This document shows positions 41,677-46,728 of a DNA stretch of 46,728 bases, piece by piece. Location of the stretch: contig NZ_CAKXZT010000148.1 of assembly GCF_935825525.1 (NCBI RefSeq), forward strand, positions 1 to 46,728, given 5' to 3'. Under the pieces are notes generated by a model, which did not search any database, was not told the origin of the DNA, and worked only from the letters and a program-made list of their open reading frames with translations. The first letter of the stretch is position 1. The number at the start of each line of letters is the position of its first letter. The stretch is from Mesorhizobium escarrei. Its GTDB lineage: Bacteria > Pseudomonadota > Alphaproteobacteria > Rhizobiales > Rhizobiaceae. Both the position numbers and the translations under genes were made by a program.

Positions 41677-43800
41677 CTAATAGCTGGACTGCGCCATCGC
41701 TAGCAGATGCTCGGGTCGGATCGGAACTTCGCGCACGCGAATTCCCGTTGCGTGGAAAACCGCGTTGGCTATCGCCGCGCCAACGCCGATTGCGCCGAGT
41801 TCGCCAATGCCGCGTGCGCCGAGCGGGCCGACGTGCTCGTCGAAATCGTCGACGAAGGAGACGTCGATCTCAGGCACGTCGGCGTTCACGGGCACCAGGT
41901 AGCCAGCAAGGTTTTTCGACAGGAAGCGCCCGTGCTGCTGATCCATCTCGGATTTTTCGAGCAGCGCCTGGCCGATGCCCCAGACGACGCCTCCGGTCAT
42001 CTGGCTACGCGCGGTCTTCGGGTTGATAATCCTGCCGGCGTTGTAGACACCGACGACACGGCGAACGCGCGGGATCGGGATGTCCTCGTCGACGCCGACC
42101 TCCGCAAAGATTGCGCCGAAGCTGTACATGGCGTGGGTCGCTTCCTCCGGCGGCGTCCAGTCGCCTTCGGCCTCGATCCTGTCAACCCCCTGTCTCGCGA
42201 CCGCTTCGGCATAGCCGTCTGGCGTCGTCGCCCCGGCCTCTGCGAGCTTCGCCTTCAGCTTTGCCGCGGCGTCCTGCACGGCCGAGCCGGTGCTCAACGT
42301 TGCCCGAGAGCCGGCGTTCATCGGCGATTCCGGCAGGTTGGTGTCGCCGAGCGACAGGCTCACCCGCTCAACCGGCATCTGCAGCACGTCGGCAGCAATT
42401 TGCGGGAAGATGGTATAGACGCCCGTGCCGATCTCCTGCGTGCTGGTCTCGATCAGCACTTCTCCGCTTTGATCGAGGCCGATCCGCACCTTGGCCGGGC
42501 TGCGGAACGTCCGGAACAGGGCGGTCGCCATGCCCTGGCCTATCAGGTTGCGGCCGTCGCGCATCGAGCGAGGCTCAACCGTGCGGCTGGACCAGCCGAA
42601 GCGGCGCGCGCCTTCCGCATAACACTCACGCAGTTTCTTCGACGAGAACGGCTTGCCCTCGGCCGGGTCGATTTCGGTGTAGTTCCTTAGCCGGAGTGCG
42701 AGCGGGTCGATGCCGAGCTCGTAGGCGAGTTCGTCCATGGCGATCTCGACGGCGATTAGCCCGACGCCTTCGAGCGGCGCGCGCATCGGCGTCGGGTTGC
42801 CCCGGTTGAGGCGCACCACGCGGTGGGTCGCCTGGGTTGCCGGGCTGGCATAGAGCGCTGGCGTGCCCCAGCCGGACGGCTCGACATGGTCGCCGGAGAG
42901 CGAGCCGGCGAGCACGCTCTGATGACGTATTCCCGTCAGCGCGCCGTCGGAGCGGGCGGCGAGCGTCACCGTTTGGCGCGATGCCGGCTGGTAGCCGTGG
43001 CTCGTATAGGATTGCGCACGCGTTAGCACCAGCTTGACGGGACGTGAAAGCTCCCGCGCAGCCAAGGCTGCGAGGACCTCGTGCGGCCACAGCCAGCCCT
43101 TGCAGCCGAAGCCGCCGCCGACGAAGTCGTTTCGCACGCGTATGTTCTGCGGCTCCATCTGCAGCGCCAGTGCAAGCGTGTTGCGCGTGTCGACGACGCC
43201 CTGCACCGCGTCATAAACTTCCAGCCGGCCGTCCTGCCAGAGGGCGGTGACGGCCGCTGGCTCCATGGGGTTGTGATGCCGGTCGGCAGTGCCGTAGACG
43301 CTCTCGACCCGCACATTGGTGCCGGACAATGCGGCCTCGATGTCGCCCACACTGGAATCGGGCGGAAGGCCGAAGAGCGGGCGCGCTTCCGCTCTGTCGA
43401 GGCCGGCGATGAAGTCCGTCGCGAACGGCTCGTTCCGATACGTGACCTGGACGCGTCTGGCAGCTTCGGTCGCCCTTTCCAGAGTATCCGCAATGACCAT
43501 CGCCACTGGCTGTCCCTCATAGAAGATGCGGTCGCCCTGCAAAGGCATGATCGTCTGACCGGCGGGCGGATTGGTCATCTCGGCGAGTTTCGGTGTGTTC
43601 AGATGGGTGAAGACGCGCACCACGCCGGGTGCGTCTTCCGCTGGCGCTGCGTCTATCGCCGCAATCGTGCCGCTCGGGACCGTGCTCGGCACGAGGACGG
43701 CGTGCAGCGCGCCCTCGACCTCGACGTCCGCGGTGTATTTCGCCCGTCCGGTGACCTTCCGCGAGCCGTCGAGGCGGCTGATTGCTTGTCCGATGCTCAT
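41677..43800 (-). CDS. paoC: molybdenum-binding subunit of aldehyde oxidoreductase (xanthine dehydrogenase family)
   Basis: This 707-residue catalytic subunit binds the molybdopterin-cytosine-dinucleotide cofactor and oxidises aldehydes. Segments are SRLDGSRKVTGRAKYTADVE, PNPMEP-like HHNPMEPAAVTALW, NDFVGGGFGCKGWLWPHEVL, NPTPMRAPLEGVG, STQEIGTGVYTIFPQIAAD and, near the end, GARGIGELGAIGVGAAIANA with the base-catalyst Glu. The frame is open to 43980, but ATG 43800 (AGGAG upstream, overlapping the FAD-subunit stop by four bases) starts the domain. Together with the two upstream genes it forms a three-subunit enzyme like PaoABC/YagTSR. No paoD-type maturation gene is in the window. The LysR remnant follows it. 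Confidence 0.92.
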   Translation of the reverse strand: MSIGQAISRLDGSRKVTGRAKYTADVEVEGALHAVLVPSTVPSGTIAAIDAAPAEDAPGVVRVFTHLNTPKLAEMTNPPAGQTIMPLQGDRIFYEGQPVAMVIADTLERATEAARRVQVTYRNEPFATDFIAGLDRAEARPLFGLPPDSSVGDIEAALSGTNVRVESVYGTADRHHNPMEPAAVTALWQDGRLEVYDAVQGVVDTRNTLALALQMEPQNIRVRNDFVGGGFGCKGWLWPHEVLAALAARELSRPVKLVLTRAQSYTSHGYQPASRQTVTLAARSDGALTGIRHQSVLAGSLSGDHVEPSGWGTPALYASPATQATHRVVRLNRGNPTPMRAPLEGVGLIAVEIAMDELAYELGIDPLALRLRNYTEIDPAEGKPFSSKKLRECYAEGARRFGWSSRTVEPRSMRDGRNLIGQGMATALFRTFRSPAKVRIGLDQSGEVLIETSTQEIGTGVYTIFPQIAADVLQMPVERVSLSLGDTNLPESPMNAGSRATLSTGSAVQDAAAKLKAKLAEAGATTPDGYAEAVARQGVDRIEAEGDWTPPEEATHAMYSFGAIFAEVGVDEDIPIPRVRRVVGVYNAGRIINPKTARSQMTGGVVWGIGQALLEKSEMDQQHGRFLSKNLAGYLVPVNADVPEIDVSFVDDFDEHVGPLGARGIGELGAIGVGAAIANAVFHATGIRVREVPIRPEHLLAMAQSSY

Positions 43801-44786
43801 GCGATGTCTCCTGCGGTCTGCAGCGCGCGCACGATCGCGCGCTTGACCAGTTCGACCTTGAAACCATTGTGACGGCGCGGGCGGGCGTCGCCGAAAGCGC
43901 CGTCCACCGCCCGGCGCAACGCGGCCGCGTCCGATATGGCGATACCATGCAGTGCCTGCTCGGCGGCGGAGAGGCGCCACGGCTTGGCGGCCATGCCGCC
44001 CAGCGCGATACGGACATCGCTGATCTCGCTGCCTTCGAGTTCGAGGCCGACCGCCGCCGAAACGAGCGCGAACTCGTATGAGGCGCGCTCGCGGATCTTC
44101 AGATAATGCGAGCGACGCGCGGCGGGCGAGGCCGGCACCTCGATCGCCGTGATCACTTCGCCGGGTTCGAGGACAGTCTCACGCTCCGGCGCGTCATCCG
44201 GAAGGCGATGGAAGTCCAGAAACGGGATATCGCGGGCGCCGTGCGAGCTTGCTACTTGCACCACCGCGTCGAGTGCGGCGAGCGCCACGGCAACATCGGA
44301 GGGGTGGGTTGCAAGACAGGCTTCGCTCCAGCCGAAAATCGCCATGCCGCGGTCTTCGCCCGCGAGCGCGGAGCAACCGCTGCCTGGACGGCGCTTGTTG
44401 CAGGGCAGTTCTATCTCGGCGCGAAAATAGGGGCAGCGTGTCCGCTGCATCAAATTGCCGCCCATCGAAGCCATGTTGCGGATCTGCTGCGAGGCGCTTT
44501 TCAGAAGCGCCTCTGCGATCACAGGATAGTCCCGAGCGACCGCTTCATGCCCGGCGACGTCGCTCATGCGGGCGAGCGCGCCGATCCTCAGCCCTCGGTC
44601 GGCGGTTTCGATCCGGTCGAGGCCGGAAATGCCGTTGATGTCGACCAGCCGCTCGGGCGCGACGATGCCTTCCTTCATCCAGTTCAACAGTTCGGTGCCG
44701 CCAGCAAGGATAATCCCGCCGGGCTGCGAGATCGCTGCCAAGACGTCGGGAAGCGCTGACGCACGCGCATAGGTAAAACTCTGCAT
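43797..44786 (-). CDS. paoB: FAD-binding subunit of aldehyde oxidoreductase
   Basis: This 329-residue subunit passes electrons from the iron-sulfur centres to FAD. Visible are QPGGIILAGGTELLNWMKEG (FAD pyrophosphate loop), RIGALARMSDVAGHEAVARD, the typical QQIRNMASMGGNLMQRTRCP, a Cys-rich insertion (CPYFRAEIELPCNKRRPGSG with C, as in PaoB proteins that bind a [4Fe-4S] cluster) and ASPAARRSHYLKIRERASYE. ATG 44786 lies 2 bases after the stop of the small subunit with GGGGA upstream. The longer frame to 44963 overlaps that gene and is rejected. Confidence 0.92.
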   Translation of the reverse strand: MQSFTYARASALPDVLAAISQPGGIILAGGTELLNWMKEGIVAPERLVDINGISGLDRIETADRGLRIGALARMSDVAGHEAVARDYPVIAEALLKSASQQIRNMASMGGNLMQRTRCPYFRAEIELPCNKRRPGSGCSALAGEDRGMAIFGWSEACLATHPSDVAVALAALDAVVQVASSHGARDIPFLDFHRLPDDAPERETVLEPGEVITAIEVPASPAARRSHYLKIRERASYEFALVSAAVGLELEGSEISDVRIALGGMAAKPWRLSAAEQALHGIAISDAAALRRAVDGAFGDARPRRHNGFKVELVKRAIVRALQTAGDIA

Positions 44787-44788
44787 TA

Positions 44789-45382
44789 TCAAATCCCCTG
44801 GATTTGCGCGGCCGATTTCACGGCGGCCACGATCTGCGGATAGGCGGAGCAGCGGCAGAGATTGCCGCTCATGAATTCGCGGATGTCGGCTTCTGTGCCG
44901 GCATGGCCTTCGCGAATGCAGGCCACCGCCGACATGATCTGCCCCGAGGTGCAGAAGCCGCACTGGAAGGCGTCATGCCCGATGAAGGCGGACTGCACCG
45001 GATGCAGCGTGTCGCCGTCGGCTAGGCCCTCGATCGTGGTGATTTCCTTGCCTTCGGCCGCGGCAGCAAGCGTCATGCAGGCGAGCACACGGCGCCCTTC
45101 GATATGCACGGTGCAGGCGCCGCATTCGCCGCGGTCGCAGCCCTTCTTCGTGCCCGTCAGCCCGAGCCGTTCGCGCAGCGTGTCGACAAGCGTCGACCTT
45201 ATGTCGAGGTCGAGGGAATGGGTTTTGCCGTTGATCTGCAACCGTACCATGAGCTCGGATTCTCCCGCCCCGCCAGTAGGGGTTTGTTGTGCAGAAGCAC
45301 CGTGATCGGGAAGGGCCGTGATCATTGCCGTCGCAGCCGTTCCTTCCAACAACGCACGCCGAGTGATTTCGATCGGGCTCAT
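44789..45382 (-). CDS. paoA: [2Fe-2S] subunit of aldehyde oxidoreductase, with twin-arginine leader
   Basis: This 197-residue iron-sulfur subunit opens with an ITRRALLEGTAATAMITALP leader, a twin-arginine-type signal, so the assembled enzyme should act in the periplasm. The plant-ferredoxin-type cluster is CDRGECGACTVHIEGRRVLA followed by C. The second cluster uses the C-terminal HDAFQCGFCTSGQIM and SGNLCRCSAYPQI. ATG 45382 follows GGGAGACG; a GTG just before it is less likely. It is the first gene of the three-subunit operon and lies 65 bases downstream of the AraC-type regulator gene on the same strand. Confidence 0.93.
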   Translation of the reverse strand: MSPIEITRRALLEGTAATAMITALPDHGASAQQTPTGGAGESELMVRLQINGKTHSLDLDIRSTLVDTLRERLGLTGTKKGCDRGECGACTVHIEGRRVLACMTLAAAAEGKEITTIEGLADGDTLHPVQSAFIGHDAFQCGFCTSGQIMSAVACIREGHAGTEADIREFMSGNLCRCSAYPQIVAAVKSAAQIQGI

Positions 45383-45447
45383 CACCGTCTCCCTTGGACT
45401 TCTGTGCTAGATTTTTCCCTCGCTGGCGCTTCAGGCCGGCGGTCGTC

Positions 45448-46320
45448 TCAGTTCAGAGTCGCATTGTTGCGGCCATGCAGATTTGCGTCGTCCTCGTAGC
45501 TGATCCCGAAATGGGCGCGGTATCCGTTCCGGAAATGGCTGAAGCTCTCATATCCGATGTGCTCGGCCACGCTTCGCGGCTTGAGGCCAACCACCAGTAG
45601 TTTGCGCGCCAGCTCGAACCTGCGGGCCTTTACGTAGCGGTGCGGCGTCATGCCGAACGAACGCCCGAACGCGCGGACGAAATGGAAGGGGCTCAGCGCC
45701 GCGACGTCGGCGAGGCTCGCTATCGTCAGGCGGTCCTTGAGATGCGCCTCGACGAAGTCGACAACACGGTTGATCCGGGTCTCGTCCAGGCGGCCGTGTC
45801 CGCGCGAGGCGTCGCGGCCGCCAAACCTCGTTTTCAGCACGCGTGCATAGAGACGCCGCAGCAGCAGATCGCGTTCGAGATCGTCGAGCGAGACGGCGCT
45901 GCGGGCGGCAGACCGGAAGCGTGTCGCGATCGCCCAGACGACCGGGTCGTCCCAGCCGTGCATGTCATCGAGATCGGCATGTCCTGGCACCCGCAGTTCG
46001 TCGGCGATCCCGCGCCGGAAATCGGCGCTTGCCGTGATCTCTATGTAGTCGCTCGCTCCCGTTCCGGTCCCGCCTAGCCAACGAAGCGGCTCGCCCCCGC
46101 AAAGCATGACGCTGCCCGGAAATATCCGATAGGTCTGCGCCGTACCTCCGTTGCCGAGAAAGGCCTCGCAGTGGCCGACGAAAGCCAGGCTGATCGAGGA
46201 CGGATCGGTCACCGCCAGAAAATCGTCGCCTGGCGCGTCCGACGTCGCGGCGCCGGAGGAATAGTGCATGAGCTTGGCCTGCGCCCACTGCATTCGGGCG
46301 ATGCCGGGAGACTCCTGCAT
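45448..46320 (-). CDS. AraC-family transcriptional regulator
   Basis: This 290-residue protein has a variable N-terminal sensing half and a C-terminal double helix-turn-helix (LKDRLTIASLADVAALSPFH, FVRAFGRSFGMTPHRYVKAR, RFELARKLLVVGLKPRSVAE, HIGYESFSHFRNGYRAHFG). It is in the same direction as, and directly before, the paoABC-type genes, which are its likely target. ATG 46320 has GGAGG 8 bases upstream; a GTG at 46335 is possible but worse placed. An inverted repeat at 46379-46402 may be its own operator. Confidence 0.92.
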   Translation of the reverse strand: MQESPGIARMQWAQAKLMHYSSGAATSDAPGDDFLAVTDPSSISLAFVGHCEAFLGNGGTAQTYRIFPGSVMLCGGEPLRWLGGTGTGASDYIEITASADFRRGIADELRVPGHADLDDMHGWDDPVVWAIATRFRSAARSAVSLDDLERDLLLRRLYARVLKTRFGGRDASRGHGRLDETRINRVVDFVEAHLKDRLTIASLADVAALSPFHFVRAFGRSFGMTPHRYVKARRFELARKLLVVGLKPRSVAEHIGYESFSHFRNGYRAHFGISYEDDANLHGRNNATLN

Positions 46321-46378
46321 CAAACCTGCCTCCACATCCGTTTCGGTAGAAAAAGGCTAGCACACCGGACTTCATTCT

Positions 46379-46402
46379 CAAGTGCCCGAAATTGCTCACT
46401 TG
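46379..46402. promoter_or_regulatory. inverted repeat upstream of the AraC-type gene
   Basis: CAAGTG and CACTTG, 12 bases apart, lie about 58 bases upstream of the ATG at 46320. This position suits autoregulation, but the arms are short and no second site was found near paoA. Confidence 0.3.
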
Positions 46403-46459
46403 CGGGCGCCGCAAAAGGCTCGTCCGCGAAGCGTACAGGTTTTCAGCAATTCCGGCGTG

Positions 46460-46728
46460 TTACAGCAGGTGCTGTTCACGGTGGGACATTCCCCGTAAGA
46501 ATCGCCTCAGAAGAAGACCCGGACGACGCCGCGAGGCACGTTGCATCTCGGTGTCGAGACGATCGGTCTTGGCGCGGCGGTGCTCGCGCGACACCGCAAC
46601 GCTGGCGGGGTGGATGGCGTAAGCCTCGATGCCGCGCGCCCGCAGCCAGCGCGCCAGCCAGAAGCCATCGCCGGCCGCCTCATAGGCGACGGCGATCCGC
46701 TGGATCTTCTGCCCGGCCGCCAGCGCTG
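46460..46728 (-). pseudogene. IS110-family transposase fragment, runs off the window edge
   Basis: Entering from the right edge, the minus strand reads GQKIQRIAVAYEAAGDGFWL, ARWLRARGIEAYAIHPASVA and VSREHRRAKTDRLDTE. This is the middle of the DEDD domain of an IS110-family transposase different from the one at 36-39 kb. Beyond DTE the frame drifts into unrelated residues and stops at 46460, so the gene is broken there. How much lies outside the window is unknown. Confidence 0.8.

Overview
The window looks like a piece of an alphaproteobacterial chromosome or large replicon, most likely Rhizobiales/Hyphomicrobiales. The pointers are the C4-pathway 5-aminolevulinate synthase, an RpoH-type sigma factor, FixL/FixJ-like regulators, a ribose-type sugar ABC cluster with IclR control, a GH144-type glucanase-like protein and many IS110/IS5 remnants. 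Species was not determined. No rRNA, complete tRNA or CRISPR array was seen.

Layout. 0-0.6 kb: frameshifted IS5-family transposase remnant. 0.6-3 kb: nitronate monooxygenase and two paralogous small exported glycine-rich proteins with matching promoter blocks. 3.2-6.8 kb (minus): rpoH, an orphan receiver, and a FixJ-like regulator overlapping its PAS histidine kinase. 7.3-11.3 kb (plus): catalase, MIP channel and an N-terminally extended ALA synthase, a plausible peroxide/heme module. 11.3-12.2 kb: degraded DNA with a serine-recombinase scrap. 12.2-14.4 kb: Tat-exported bicupin oxalate decarboxylase and a frameshifted barrel-like exported protein. 14.8-18.8 kb: cyoABCD-type quinol oxidase. 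18.9-20.4 kb: glucoamylase-like/GH144 protein.

20.8-24.9 kb (minus): an envelope/redox cluster made of a frameshifted exported protein, a repeat-built membrane protein, cytochrome b561, a truncated phosphatase-like protein, an OmpR-type regulator and its kinase. It is divergent from an isoprenylcysteine-methyltransferase-like membrane enzyme across a palindrome plus direct-repeat operator candidate. 25.9-29.1 kb (minus): a 96-aa membrane protein, Kup K+ transporter and two membrane proteins, probably one operon. 29.5-35.7 kb: a glycosyltransferase remnant, an IclR regulator divergent from an aldehyde dehydrogenase, and a complete sugar ABC transporter ending in a good terminator.

36.2-39.6 kb: an IS110-family transposase gene split by a group II intron. 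The intron boundaries can be read to the base, and removing the intron restores a 343-codon frame. 39.6-41.1 kb: two unrecognised membrane proteins. 41.4-46.3 kb (minus): LysR remnant, then an exported molybdenum aldehyde oxidoreductase (paoABC type) next to an AraC regulator. The window ends inside a second IS110-family transposase remnant.

Many genes are stress, respiration or transport accessories. Repeated insertion-element scars, truncated genes and frameshifts mark this as an actively rearranged accessory region.
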